Positions 34,815 to 43,955 of a DNA stretch of 64,000 nucleotides are shown here, one piece after another. The stretch is taken from NCBI GenBank assembly GCA_039888615.1, contig JBDQQS010000010.1. One strand, written 5' to 3'. The notes below the pieces were generated by a model, which was not told the origin of the DNA, ran no database searches, and worked only from the letters and a program-made list of their open reading frames with translations. The position numbers were made by a program, and so were the translations under genes. The stretch comes from Flavimaribacter sp039888615 (GTDB lineage: Bacteria; Pseudomonadota; Alphaproteobacteria; Rhizobiales; Rhizobiaceae). Position 1 is the first letter of the stretch; each line of letters opens with the position of its first letter.

Positions 34815-36484
34815 GATCGCTGCTGCCGATTATCCGCCGCATCTGGACGAACGACTGGTGGTCGTTTCTACGCGGCGCGGCGCTGTCTGTAACAGTGCTG
34901 GTCGCAGGCATCGCGCTGCTTGGGCTTTCAGGATGGTTCATCGCAGCCGCAGGCGTCGCTGGTCTTGCCGGCGCCGGCGTCGTTTTCGACGTGTTTCGAC
35001 CGAGCGCAGGCGTACGCTTTCTGGCGCTGGGCCGAACTGCGGCGCGCTACGGCGAACGTATTCTGACCCATGACGCAACTTTGCGCAGCCTGGCGCGATT
35101 GCGCGTCGATCTGCTGAGCGCGCTGTCGACGGTCCCGTTTCCGCGTTTGCCGGCCCTGCGCGCATCGGAGCAACTCAGCCGTCTGACGCGCGATGTGGAC
35201 GCATTGGACGGCGTTGCGCTGCGCCTGGTTATACCGCTTGTCGCTGCAGCCGCGACCCTGATGATTTCTGCCGTTGCATTGTGGATTCTGGTCGATTCGG
35301 CGCTTGTCGTCTGGCTGTTGGCGAGCACGATCGCCGGCATTCTGCCCGCGCTCGGCCTTGTAGCCGTGCGGTCCCGCAAACCGTCACGCTTGTCGCAACT
35401 GGCGCTGAACGCCTTTCGCATGCGGTTCATGGATTTGATCCAGGCCCGGGCGGAACTGACGATTTTCGGGAAGCTCGACCAGCGCGCGGAGCACGTCATG
35501 GACGCCGAGCAGCGGATGCGCAGGGAAGTGGCACATAACGATCGCATCGAACGCGCCGGCGGCTTTCTGATTTCATCGGCGGAAAGTCTCACGGCCGCCG
35601 GCGCCTTGCTGATAGGCGGCCTGCTCGCCCGGACAGGCGTCATCGATCCGGCGGTAGCCGCTCTCGGCTTCTTCGCAACGCTGGCCATTGCCGAAGCCTT
35701 GACGCCGCTCAGGCGCGGCCTCGCGGAAATAGGCCGAATGACGGACGCTGCAAGGCGGGTCAATCGCCTGCTCGAAGCAGGAAAGCCACAAACGGCGTCC
35801 GCTCGCACCCACACTCAGTTGAAGTCGAATGCGCCACTGCTGCAGTTCAAAGACGCCTGCTATTCCTACAGGGAGGAAGGTCCCTTACTGATCGCAGATT
35901 TCAATCTCCAAGTCGCAAGCGGCGAAACGGTTGCGCTGACAGGCGCCAGCGGCAGCGGTAAATCGACAATTTTGCAGCTTGCCGCCTCCATGAGGCAGCC
36001 CACCCAGGGGACAGTTGCAATACTGGGTAAGGATCTGCTCGATTGGGAGGCATCGCGGCTGCGTGAAACCGTTTCGCTGTTGCCTCAGAGAAGCGCGCTT
36101 TTGAGCGGCGCCATCAGAGACGGACTGGCGGTGGCAAGGCCCGGGCTGAATGATGAAGACGCCTGGGCTGTGCTCTCGGCGGTGGCGCTCGACGACGTAA
36201 TCGAAGCGCGCGGGGGACTCGACAGCCGGCTTGGAGAATCAGGAACAGGGCTTTCCGGCGGTGAAAGCCGGCGTCTGGCGCTGGCCCGGGTCCTGCTCCG
36301 GCGGCCGGCGCTGCTGCTTCTGGACGAGCCAACGGAAGGCCTGGACCGCGACACTGCGACGCGGGCGCTCTCCGGGATCAGAAAATATCTCCCGGAATCA
36401 GGGATCCTGCTTGCTTCACACAGAGAGGCGGAACTGGTTTTCTCCAACCGGCAGCAAGATGTCGCACTCCCCTGCGAGAATTGA
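34811..36484 (+). CDS. cydC: Thiol reductant ABC exporter subunit CydC
   Basis: 557 residues with the same half-transporter layout as CydD: membrane helices in the first ~320 residues (for example LSVTVLVAGIALLGLSGWFI), then the ATPase with Walker A GASGSGKST at about 378-386, signature LSGGESRRLALARVLLRR and Walker B LLLLDEPTEGLDRD. It pairs with CydD; the start ATG overlaps the cydD stop by 4 bp, so translation is coupled. A perfect FNR-type box covers its stop codon and opens the cydA promoter region. Confidence 0.95.
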   Translation: MRSLLPIIRRIWTNDWWSFLRGAALSVTVLVAGIALLGLSGWFIAAAGVAGLAGAGVVFDVFRPSAGVRFLALGRTAARYGERILTHDATLRSLARLRVDLLSALSTVPFPRLPALRASEQLSRLTRDVDALDGVALRLVIPLVAAAATLMISAVALWILVDSALVVWLLASTIAGILPALGLVAVRSRKPSRLSQLALNAFRMRFMDLIQARAELTIFGKLDQRAEHVMDAEQRMRREVAHNDRIERAGGFLISSAESLTAAGALLIGGLLARTGVIDPAVAALGFFATLAIAEALTPLRRGLAEIGRMTDAARRVNRLLEAGKPQTASARTHTQLKSNAPLLQFKDACYSYREEGPLLIADFNLQVASGETVALTGASGSGKSTILQLAASMRQPTQGTVAILGKDLLDWEASRLRETVSLLPQRSALLSGAIRDGLAVARPGLNDEDAWAVLSAVALDDVIEARGGLDSRLGESGTGLSGGESRRLALARVLLRRPALLLLDEPTEGLDRDTATRALSGIRKYLPESGILLASHREAELVFSNRQQDVALPCEN

Positions 36485-36519
36485 TATGTATCAATACAAA
36501 CAGGCACGGAAGTTGTAAT
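36481..36519 (+). promoter_or_regulatory. FNR/FixK box and -10 element for cydABX
   Basis: TTGAT-ATGT-ATCAA (36481-36494) matches the FNR/FixK consensus TTGAT-N4-ATCAA exactly and overlaps the cydC stop. TGTAAT (36514-36519) is a good -10; a start near 36527 puts the box centre near -39 to -41, the class II activator position. Inferred: low-oxygen induction of cydABX separate from cydDC. Confidence 0.75.
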
Positions 36520-36575
36520 ACCCACGACGCCGGGACATGCGCATTGACGGCGTGTCCAAACCGAAAGGACTTGTG

Positions 36576-38186
36576 ATGGAACTCGATGTCGTCGAGCTGT
36601 CTCGTTTGCAGTTTGCAATGACAGCAATGTACCATTTCCTTTTCGTTCCATTGACGCTCGGTCTGTCTATCATCATCGCCATCATGGAAACGGTCTATGT
36701 GATGACCGACCGACCCATCTGGCGGCAGATGACGAAATTCTGGGGTCTGCTTTTCGGGATCAATTTCGCGCTCGGCGTCGCGACCGGCATCACCATGGAA
36801 TTTCAGTTCGGAATGAACTGGAGCTACTACAGCCATTATGTCGGCGACATCTTCGGCGCGCCGCTGGCCATAGAAGGCCTCATGGCATTCTTTCTTGAAG
36901 CGACATTCGTCGGGCTGTTCTTCTTCGGCTGGGACAAGCTGTCGAAGGTTGCGCATCTGGTCGTGGCGTGGCTCGTCGCCATAGGTTCTAACTTCTCCGC
37001 GCTGTGGATCCTGATCGCCAATGGCTGGATGCAGAATCCCGTCGGCGCCGAGTTCAACCCCATGTCCATGCGAATGGAGATGACGAGTTTCTTCGACGTG
37101 CTATTCAATGAGGTTGCACAGGCAAAGTTCGTGCACACGGTTTCGGCGGGATACGTTACGGCCTCCGTTTTCGTGCTCGGCGTCTCAGCCTGGTATCTGC
37201 TGAAAAACCGCCATATCGAACTTGCGCGGCGTTCAATCGCCGTTGCGGCGAGTTTCGGTCTTGCGTCGGCGCTTTCGGTCGTCGTCCTCGGAGACGAATC
37301 CGGCTATACCGCGACCCATTCGCAAAAGATGAAGCTCGCGGCCATTGAAGCGATGTGGGACACCGAGCCCGCTCCGGCTTCGTTTACGCTGTTCGGCATT
37401 CCCGACCAGGAGGATCACGAGACAAAATACGCGATCCACGTCCCCTACATGATGGGTTTGATCGGCACACGATCGCTCGACACTGTTATTCCCGGCATCA
37501 ACGATCTCGTTGCGACGGCGGAGACGCGCATTCGCTCGGGCATCATCGCCTATGACGCGCTTCTGACCATACGCTCCGAGCGCGGCGCAGAGCCACAGGA
37601 AATACGCGATACATTCGAACAGCATAGCGCCGATCTCGGCTTCGCCTTCTTGTTGAGGCGATATGTCGACGATCCGCGCCAGGCGACAGACGAACAGATC
37701 GTCATGGCGGCAGGCGACACGGTGCCAAAAGTCTGGCCGCTGTTTTGGGCCTTCCGCGTCATGGTCGGTCTCGGCTTCGCATTCATCGCAGTCATGGCCT
37801 ACTTTTTCTATCTGGCCAATTTCCGCGGGATGCAGTTTCCGCGGCCGGCGCTGTGGCTTGCCGTGATCATCATACCAACGCCATGGATCGCCGCAGAAAT
37901 GGGCTGGTTCGTGGCGGAGTATGGACGACAGCCATGGACGGTTGACAGCGTCCTGCCGACCGCCCTGTCGGTTTCGCACCTAAGCGTCGGCGACCTTCTG
38001 ATCACGCTTGCCGGTTTCGTTACCTTCTATTCGATCCTGTTCATCATCGAGATGGGACTGATGATCAAATACATCAGAAAGGGTCCCCATGTAGACGTCG
38101 AGGCGACCGACGAATGGATGGACAGGCACAGGAAGCGCTTGCGTAAATCTGACGACGCCGTCCCAGGCGCGGTTCCGGCGGAGTAA
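36576..38186 (+). CDS. cydA: Cytochrome bd ubiquinol oxidase subunit I
   Basis: 536 residues from the ATG at 36576 (AGGA 7 bp upstream; gives MELDVVELSRLQFAMTAMYH with haem-ligand His20). Other landmarks are FVHTVSAGYVTA with the second haem His, FRVMVGLGFAF with the axial Met, and YGRQPWTVDSVLPT. The loop after GLIGTRSLDTVIPGINDL is long, as in the E. coli-type (long Q-loop) subfamily. It reduces O2 to water at high affinity using quinol, without proton pumping. It is cotranscribed with cydB (5-bp gap) and cydX. Confidence 0.97.
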   Translation: MELDVVELSRLQFAMTAMYHFLFVPLTLGLSIIIAIMETVYVMTDRPIWRQMTKFWGLLFGINFALGVATGITMEFQFGMNWSYYSHYVGDIFGAPLAIEGLMAFFLEATFVGLFFFGWDKLSKVAHLVVAWLVAIGSNFSALWILIANGWMQNPVGAEFNPMSMRMEMTSFFDVLFNEVAQAKFVHTVSAGYVTASVFVLGVSAWYLLKNRHIELARRSIAVAASFGLASALSVVVLGDESGYTATHSQKMKLAAIEAMWDTEPAPASFTLFGIPDQEDHETKYAIHVPYMMGLIGTRSLDTVIPGINDLVATAETRIRSGIIAYDALLTIRSERGAEPQEIRDTFEQHSADLGFAFLLRRYVDDPRQATDEQIVMAAGDTVPKVWPLFWAFRVMVGLGFAFIAVMAYFFYLANFRGMQFPRPALWLAVIIIPTPWIAAEMGWFVAEYGRQPWTVDSVLPTALSVSHLSVGDLLITLAGFVTFYSILFIIEMGLMIKYIRKGPHVDVEATDEWMDRHRKRLRKSDDAVPGAVPAE

Positions 38187-38191
38187 CGACA

Positions 38192-39355
38192 ATGATCCTG
38201 CACGAACTCATCAGTTTTGAACTGCTTCGCGTGATCTGGTGGCTGCTGCTCGGCATATTGCTGATCGGCTTTGCAATGACCGACGGTTTCGACATGGGCG
38301 TCGGCGCGTTGCTGCCTTTCGTCGCAAAAAGCGACGTCGAACGCCGGGTCGTCATCAATACCGTCGGTCCGGTCTGGGAAGGCAACCAGGTGTGGTTCAT
38401 TCTCGGCGGGGGAGCGATCTTCGCGGCCTGGCCGCCGCTCTACGCGGTCTCCTTCTCCGGCTTCTATCTGGCCATGTTCGCCGTGCTCGCGGCTTTGATC
38501 CTCAGGCCGGTCGCCTTTAAATATCGCTCAAAACACGAGAGCCCCCGGTGGAGATCGAACTGGGACTGGGCGCTGTTCGTCGGTGGAGCCGTTCCGGCCT
38601 TGATCTTCGGCGTCGCCGTCGGAAACGTGCTTCAGGGCGTGCCATTCCGCTTTACCGAGGATCTGCACGCTATCTACGAGGGAACGTTCTACGGCAAATT
38701 TCTTGGCCTTCTCAATCCATTCGCGATACTCGCGGGACTGGTTTCCTTCGGCATGCTGCTGATGCATGGCGCCGCCTGGCTGGTCGTCAAGACGGAAGGG
38801 CCTGTGGCGGAACGAGCTCGCAGCATCGGCGTCTGGATGGGACTGATCGCTCTGGCCGGCTACGCCATTGCCGGGCTCTGGCTTGCCTTCGGCATTGACG
38901 GCTACGCCCTGGTTGGACAGGTCGTGGTCGACGGTCCGTCGAACCCGTTGCATTCAGACGTTGTGCGGGAGGGCAGTTGGCTGGCCGTCTATGGACAACG
39001 TCCGTGGATCGCGATTGCGCCGGCTTTGGGCTTCCTGGGCATGATCATGGCCATCCGGGGCCTCGGGAGTAGGGGCGAGGTTTCGACGCTTCTGTGGTCA
39101 AAACTCGGAATTCTCGGCGTCATCTCGTCGGTCGGACTGACGATGTTTCCCTTCATTCTTCCGTCGTCGATACACCCGACCTCATCCCTCACGGTGTGGG
39201 ATGCTTCTTCATCGCAACTCACGCTGTTCGTGATGCTGGTGTCGACGATAATCTTTTTGCCGATCATTCTTGCCTACACCGCCTGGGTCTACCGCGTCCT
39301 GTGGGGCAAAGTCACCGAAGACGACGTCACCTCCAACAGTGAAAGCGTCTACTGA
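38192..39355 (+). CDS. cydB: Cytochrome bd ubiquinol oxidase subunit II
   Basis: 387 residues, about eight membrane helices. Signature segments: AMTDGFDMGVGALLPFV, RVVINTVGPVWEGNQVWFIL and PIILAYTAWVYRVLWGKV at the C-terminus. Partner of CydA; length is normal for the family. The cydX gene starts 15 bp downstream. Confidence 0.97.
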   Translation: MILHELISFELLRVIWWLLLGILLIGFAMTDGFDMGVGALLPFVAKSDVERRVVINTVGPVWEGNQVWFILGGGAIFAAWPPLYAVSFSGFYLAMFAVLAALILRPVAFKYRSKHESPRWRSNWDWALFVGGAVPALIFGVAVGNVLQGVPFRFTEDLHAIYEGTFYGKFLGLLNPFAILAGLVSFGMLLMHGAAWLVVKTEGPVAERARSIGVWMGLIALAGYAIAGLWLAFGIDGYALVGQVVVDGPSNPLHSDVVREGSWLAVYGQRPWIAIAPALGFLGMIMAIRGLGSRGEVSTLLWSKLGILGVISSVGLTMFPFILPSSIHPTSSLTVWDASSSQLTLFVMLVSTIIFLPIILAYTAWVYRVLWGKVTEDDVTSNSESVY

Positions 39356-39370
39356 GGAAGGAACAACACG

Positions 39371-39499
39371 ATGTGGTATTTCGCCTGGCTTCTTGGTCTG
39401 CCCCTCGCCGCACTCTTCGCGGTGGTCAACGCGATGTGGCTGGAAATGCAACAGGATCGTCAGATAATGGAGGAAAACGCGCCGTCTGACAGCCTTTGA
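39371..39499 (+). CDS. cydX: Cytochrome bd small subunit CydX
   Basis: A 42-residue open frame starting MWYFAWLLGLPLAALFAVVN, a single membrane helix followed by a short charged tail (WLEMQQDRQIMEEN). The MWYFAW start and one-helix build are those of CydX/CbdX, which stabilises the bd oxidase. A GAGGAAGGA-type ribosome site lies upstream of the ATG. It is easily overlooked because of its size and follows cydB by 15 bp. Confidence 0.93.
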   Translation: MWYFAWLLGLPLAALFAVVNAMWLEMQQDRQIMEENAPSDSL

Positions 39500-39538
39500 A
39501 CAGCGACGACGCCGCCAGACTGGAGCCGCGTCAGTTGA

Positions 39539-39736
39539 TCATGACGCCGCGGACGCCCGGACCTCTTCCTCGATCAGTTTCCATATTCGGTCGACGAGCT
39601 GGACGAAATCTTGCGATCGCTTGATGTCGAGGTCGCGCGGTCGTGCGAGCGGAATGGGAATGCGCTCCCTGACAGCGCCAGGCCGGGCGCTGAATACGAC
39701 GACCTCGTCAGACAGAAACCGTGCGTCAGGCCGTAG
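39539..39736 (-). pseudogene. Remnant of a NitT/TauT-type ABC transporter ATPase (C-terminal ~60 codons)
   Basis: On the minus strand an open stretch ends at TGA (39539-39541) and reads FLSDEVVVFSARPG, then VRERIPIPLARPRDLDIKRS and FVQLVDRIWKLIEEE. That is the C-terminus of the SsuB/TauB family (compare LADRVVVLSxRPGxI...PRDL). There is no start codon, Walker motif or signature upstream; sequence beyond about 39720 loses resemblance, perhaps with a frameshift. The rest of the gene has been deleted. It lies between cydX and the RpiR regulator, a likely join of two once separate regions. Confidence 0.75.
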
Positions 39737-39766
39737 GCGATACGCGTTTATTGGCGGCAGTTGACG

Positions 39767-40675
39767 CTACTCCAGATAGACATTGAACTGGTCCAGCTGC
39801 TCCTGCGTTTCCTCCAGCCGCTGCATGGCTTCGCGTCCACCTTCGGTTAATAGCATCGTGGCGATGATCTGCGCCACGGCGAATGCCGGCAGAAGAGACG
39901 AGAACAGCGATATGGTGCCGTTTCGCACGATCAAATTAACTCCCGCGTCGGTGACGACGGGAGAAACCTCGCTATCGGTAATCGCGATCACCTGCCCCTT
40001 GCGTTCGCGAACGAAGTCGACTGCGGCGATAGCATCGCGCGCGTAGGGACGATAGCTGAAAACAAGCAAGACGTCCTTGCTGCCAACTGTTCGCAGATCG
40101 TCGGCCAGCGCTCCGCCGAGGCCGGTCAGCAAGACGGAGCGTGCGTCGAACATGCGGCATGTATAGTGAAAATAGTAGGCCAGAGGAAACATGCTGCGCA
40201 ATCCGAGCACGTATATCTTGCGCGCGCCGCGCAACCGGCTGACCGCATCATTCAGCTTTTCGGCGATTCCCTCTCCGAACGTCTGTTGGAGGTTTTCGAG
40301 TTCCTGCAGCACATGCTCACCAAGGATCTGGGTGTTGGATCCGACGGGAAAACGCTCGCGGATCGACTGCGCGCGCGACAACCAGCGAGCGTCGCTGCCC
40401 CGGGTGACGTAATCGCGGAAGAGATCCCGGAACTGGTCGTAGCCATCGAAGCCCAGTTCACGCGCAAGCCGCACCATCGCGTTGTGCTGCACCCCGGCCT
40501 TCTTGGCGAGAGTCCGCATCGAATAGACCGCGACGTCGCTTGGATTGTCTATGGCGAAGCGTGCTGCTATTCTGAGTTGCGGACTGAAACCTGCATAGCG
40601 GGCTTTCAGTATGTCGACGATGCCGCCGGATGCTCCGGCTTTCGGATCACCCTGGCGAATTTCAGTCTGACTCAT
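39767..40675 (-). CDS. MurR/RpiR-family transcriptional regulator
   Basis: 302 residues from the ATG at 40675 (an ATG at 40708 is possible). The N-terminal HTH_6 domain is at about 20-90 (ARFAIDNPSDVAVYSMRTLA, then AGVQHNAMVRLARELGF). The C-terminal SIS domain is at about 125-265 (ARKIYVLGLRSMFPLAYYFH, LLVFSYRPYARDAIAA). SIS domains usually bind phosphosugars, yet many members control amine or amino-acid catabolism. As last gene of the minus-strand cluster (29 bp after the FMN reductase) it is a likely regulator of that cluster. Confidence 0.92.
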   Translation of the reverse strand: MSQTEIRQGDPKAGASGGIVDILKARYAGFSPQLRIAARFAIDNPSDVAVYSMRTLAKKAGVQHNAMVRLARELGFDGYDQFRDLFRDYVTRGSDARWLSRAQSIRERFPVGSNTQILGEHVLQELENLQQTFGEGIAEKLNDAVSRLRGARKIYVLGLRSMFPLAYYFHYTCRMFDARSVLLTGLGGALADDLRTVGSKDVLLVFSYRPYARDAIAAVDFVRERKGQVIAITDSEVSPVVTDAGVNLIVRNGTISLFSSLLPAFAVAQIIATMLLTEGGREAMQRLEETQEQLDQFNVYLE

Positions 40676-40704
40676 GAAATGCTTTTCTGAATTGGCTCTC
40701 GATC

Positions 40705-41283
40705 TCAAAACGCATAATCGGCAGCATACCTCATCCTGGCGAACTCAACGACCTGCGCGCCCACTATTTCCAATTGATTTTGCACGGACTCGTCCAGCGA
40801 TCGCCCATCGGCGTCGAACAATGGCAGGGAGGTGTTGAGAACTGCGCCGAAAGGCGTCGGCCAACCGCGAAGGGCATGGGCTATATCGCGAAGAGCCGAA
40901 ACCGTCTGACTGCCGCCCTGCCATCCGCCGGCGCAACAGATACATCCAATCGCACGGCCATCCCAGTAGACACGCCGATCTGTGCGAAGATCCTCCGTAT
41001 AATCGATCGCATTCTTCAGCAAACCGGACAGGGATCCGTGATAGGACGGCGAGGCAAGGATGATGCCGTCTGCTTTGCGATAGAGTTCGACGAGCCTCGT
41101 CGCCGCCTCTGACCGGTCGTTGTCGCCCGGCTGATACACTGGCATCAGGAGATCGCGTCCGCAGAAGCTTTCCGTTCGGGCGCCGAGTTTTTCCGCATGC
41201 CGAAGCGCGATCTTCATCGCCTTTTCGCTCGAAGACCCGTTGCGCGCCGTCCCGCCCAAACCGAATATCAGGGGCTTTGTCAT
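40705..41283 (-). CDS. NAD(P)H-dependent FMN reductase
   Basis: 192 residues, flavodoxin-like fold. GLGGTARNGSSSEKAMKIAL is the FMN phosphate loop and ASPSYHGSLSGLLKNAIDYT the family hallmark (SsuE/EmoB/MsuE type). It most likely supplies FMNH2 to the luciferase-like monooxygenase whose stop lies 3 bp before its start, a classic two-component pairing. Cys pair in IGCICCAGG is unusual but not diagnostic. Confidence 0.92.
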   Translation of the reverse strand: MTKPLIFGLGGTARNGSSSEKAMKIALRHAEKLGARTESFCGRDLLMPVYQPGDNDRSEAATRLVELYRKADGIILASPSYHGSLSGLLKNAIDYTEDLRTDRRVYWDGRAIGCICCAGGWQGGSQTVSALRDIAHALRGWPTPFGAVLNTSLPLFDADGRSLDESVQNQLEIVGAQVVEFARMRYAADYAF

Positions 41284-41286
41284 ATT

Positions 41287-42393
41287 TCAGCCGTGGCTGG
41301 CCGCTGCCGCGACAGGCGGGGCTGCCGGCATCGCGTCCAGTTCTCCGAGCGGACCGAATCTTTTCTCGAGAAGCGGTATAACCTCCGATCCGAACCGTTC
41401 CATGGAACGGAGGATTTTCGATTGGTCGAGACCCGGTATCGCCATGAAACAGCTGATGTGCTTCGGTCCCAGCACCTCGATATCCCGCGACAGGCGCTCG
41501 GCCACAGTCTCGGGATCGCCAACGGGAAGGCGCGCCACGATTTCCTCGAGCGGGGGTTCTCCGTCCGCCGGAATTTCCTTCAGGAAAGCTCCATCCAGTT
41601 CGCCGTAGCCGCCACGCATGGACATGGCGATACGGCGGATGTACCGCGCGCCATCGGCGGCGAGCTTCGCATCTTCCGGGTCGTCCGTTACAAAGATGTA
41701 GCGCTGGATTGCAAAAGGTACGGCGGCGCTGTCGCCCCCGGCCTTTTCCCAGGTGTCGGCCAGCCCGTCGCGCACGCCGCGGATCGCCTCGACATCGTTC
41801 CACCCTGTTGTGAAAAATGGCGTATAGCCGCGTTCGACCGCCCGCTTCTGCGCCTCCACGTCAGTTCCCATTCCCGCGACATAGATGTCCGGACGGGTCT
41901 GCGCCGGCCGCACGGAGAACGCGGTTTTCGGAAAGCTGATCGTTTTGCCCGCATAGGCGAATTCGTCCTTCGTGAAATAGTTATTCACGAAGTCGAGAAC
42001 GTCGAGGAGCGTGTCTCGCGCCTGTTTGAGGTCGCGGCCGAATTTGTGGAACTCGTAGGCCTGGTATCCGGTGCCGAAGCCGAGAACCAGCCGTCCGCCA
42101 CTCATCTGATCCGCCATTCCGATATCCTCGGCGAGCCGGATCGGCTCATAAAGCGGCGCGACGATGACGGCCGGGCCAAGTTTGATCCGGCTCGTCTGCC
42201 CAGCCATGAAATTGACCATCGCCAGGGGGGACGGACACAGACAATAGTTGGAAAAATGATGTTCCGCGAACCAGGCGATCTCCATGCCGATCTCTTCGGC
42301 AAGTTTCACATGTTCCGCGGTTTCTCGGTAAATCTCTCCGGCAGCCTTGTCCTTGTTACGCTGCGTCATCAGGGAAAACAGGCCGAAATGCAT
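41287..42393 (-). CDS. LLM-class flavin-dependent monooxygenase
   Basis: 368 residues, luciferase-like TIM barrel: LAEEIGMEIAWFAEHHFSNY, RIKLGPAVIVAPLYEPIRLA and MSGGRLVLGFGTGYQAYEF are conserved family segments. It probably uses FMNH2 from the adjacent reductase plus O2 to hydroxylate or cleave an imported substrate. The start is the ATG at 42393; an in-frame extension to 42711 reads antisense-like Arg-rich sequence inside the next gene and is rejected. It lies 26 bp after the SDR gene, in one operon. Confidence 0.92.
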   Translation of the reverse strand: MHFGLFSLMTQRNKDKAAGEIYRETAEHVKLAEEIGMEIAWFAEHHFSNYCLCPSPLAMVNFMAGQTSRIKLGPAVIVAPLYEPIRLAEDIGMADQMSGGRLVLGFGTGYQAYEFHKFGRDLKQARDTLLDVLDFVNNYFTKDEFAYAGKTISFPKTAFSVRPAQTRPDIYVAGMGTDVEAQKRAVERGYTPFFTTGWNDVEAIRGVRDGLADTWEKAGGDSAAVPFAIQRYIFVTDDPEDAKLAADGARYIRRIAMSMRGGYGELDGAFLKEIPADGEPPLEEIVARLPVGDPETVAERLSRDIEVLGPKHISCFMAIPGLDQSKILRSMERFGSEVIPLLEKRFGPLGELDAMPAAPPVAAAASHG

Positions 42394-42419
42394 CTGGATA
42401 TCCTTTACTTTTCTATGTC

Positions 42420-43187
42420 TCAGAAGCCGACGATGGTTTCGCCGCCATTGGGGCTGATCGCCTGTCCGGTCACGAAATCGCCGGTGGGCGCTGCGAAATA
42501 GACGACCGCGTATGAAATCTCTTCCGGCGCGGCCCAGCGTCCGATCGGCACCTTCTTTTCCTTCTCGCGGATCTTCTCCATGCCCTGGACGCGAATTGGC
42601 ATCTCGGTGAGGACCCCTCCCGGGCAAACCGCGTTGACGAGGATGTTCCACGGAGCCAATTCCTTGGCCCATGCCTTGGTCAGACCGAGAACGGCTGTCT
42701 TGGCGGCGCAATAATGTGACGCCGTATGGTGGCCGTTCATGCCCCAGATCGAGGAAATATTGACGATCCGGCCATATTTGCGCTCTTTCATGCCGGGAAT
42801 GACCGCCTGACCGCAGAAGAAGCTGCCGCGAACATGGATGTCGAACATCCGCTGGTACTTTTCCGGCGTGATCTCCTCGATCTCGGCATGTTCGCCAATG
42901 CCGGCGTTGTTGACGAGGATGTCAATCGGACCCAGCTTGGCTTCCGCCTCCTTGACAAGGTCACGCATCGCCGCCGCGTCGCGAATGTCAGCGGTGGACA
43001 GAAGAACCTTGCGACCCATCGCCTGAATGGCCTCCGCGGTCTCTTTCGCTTCGTCTTCCAGGACATCGTGAACCACGATGTCGGCGCCGCGTTCAGCCAT
43101 CAGTTTCGCGTGGGCGCTGCCCATGCCGCGGCCTGAGCCGGTGACCCAGGCGACTCTGCCTTCCAAACTGTTCGGATCTTTCGTCAT
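42420..43187 (-). CDS. Short-chain dehydrogenase/reductase (first of a tandem pair)
   Basis: 255 residues from the ATG at 43187, which is preceded by GGGAGAA. Rossmann motif TGSGRGMG, NNAG (VNNAGIGEHAE), and the catalytic SSIWGMNGHHTASHYCAAK with Ser, Tyr and Lys. It resembles the next gene so closely at both ends (SPNGGETIVGF versus SPNGGETIVGY, and the SSIWGM block) that a tandem duplication is likely. Probably oxidises an alcohol formed from the imported compound. Confidence 0.92.
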   Translation of the reverse strand: MTKDPNSLEGRVAWVTGSGRGMGSAHAKLMAERGADIVVHDVLEDEAKETAEAIQAMGRKVLLSTADIRDAAAMRDLVKEAEAKLGPIDILVNNAGIGEHAEIEEITPEKYQRMFDIHVRGSFFCGQAVIPGMKERKYGRIVNISSIWGMNGHHTASHYCAAKTAVLGLTKAWAKELAPWNILVNAVCPGGVLTEMPIRVQGMEKIREKEKKVPIGRWAAPEEISYAVVYFAAPTGDFVTGQAISPNGGETIVGF

Positions 43188-43197
43188 GGAGTTCTCC

Positions 43198-43953
43198 CTA
43201 GTAGCCGACGATGGTTTCGCCGCCATTCGGACTGAGGACCTGACCGGTCACGAAGTCCGCTTCGGGCGATGCGAGAAAGGCGACTGCGTAGGACATCTCG
43301 ATGGGCTCGCAGTAACGCTTGAGCGGCACCTTCTCTTCCTTGGCGCGCAGGATATCGAGATTGTCGAGCTTGACCGGTCCACCGGAGCGCACGCCGCCCG
43401 GCGCAACCGCATTGACGTGAATATTCCAGGGCGCAAATTCCTTGGCCCAGGCCTTTGCAAAACCAAGCAGCGCCGATTTCGCAGAGCAATAGTGGGAGGC
43501 GACCGGCGCCCCGGCCATGCCCCAGATAGAAGAAATGTTGATGATCTTGCCGTATCGGGCTTCCTTCATGGCCGGAACGACCGCCTGTGTGCAGAAGAAA
43601 CTGCCGCGCACGTGAACGTTGAACATGCGGTCGAAATCGTCTTCGGAGATTTCGTCAACCGTGGCGCGCTGACCGAATCCGGCATTGTTGACCAGGATGT
43701 CGATGCGGCCAATTTCTTTTGAAGCGTCGGCGACCATCGCCATGACTGCGTCGGTGTCAGCCATATCGACGACATGGACGGAGGCGCGCCGCCCGCGTTC
43801 TCGCACGAGTTCCGCGGTTTCACGCGCCTTGTCGCCGTCGATATCGCAGACGGCGATGTCGGCGCCGCGCTCGGCCATCAGCAGAGCGTGGGACCGACCC
43901 ATGCCATCCCCCGATCCGGTTATCAGCGCGACCTTATTGTCCAGTGTTCCCAT
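43198..43953 (-). CDS. Short-chain dehydrogenase/reductase (second of a tandem pair)
   Basis: 251 residues from the ATG at 43953, which has AAGGAG 6 bp upstream. TGSGDGMG cofactor loop, VNNAGFGQRAT, and the catalytic SSIWGMAGAPVASHYCSAK. A close paralogue of the gene 10 bp downstream; both end in a near-identical SPNGGETIVG motif. It follows the ABC ATPase gene with only 2 bp between them, so it belongs to the transport operon. Confidence 0.92.
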   Translation of the reverse strand: MGTLDNKVALITGSGDGMGRSHALLMAERGADIAVCDIDGDKARETAELVRERGRRASVHVVDMADTDAVMAMVADASKEIGRIDILVNNAGFGQRATVDEISEDDFDRMFNVHVRGSFFCTQAVVPAMKEARYGKIINISSIWGMAGAPVASHYCSAKSALLGFAKAWAKEFAPWNIHVNAVAPGGVRSGGPVKLDNLDILRAKEEKVPLKRYCEPIEMSYAVAFLASPEADFVTGQVLSPNGGETIVGY

Positions 43954-43955
43954 GT

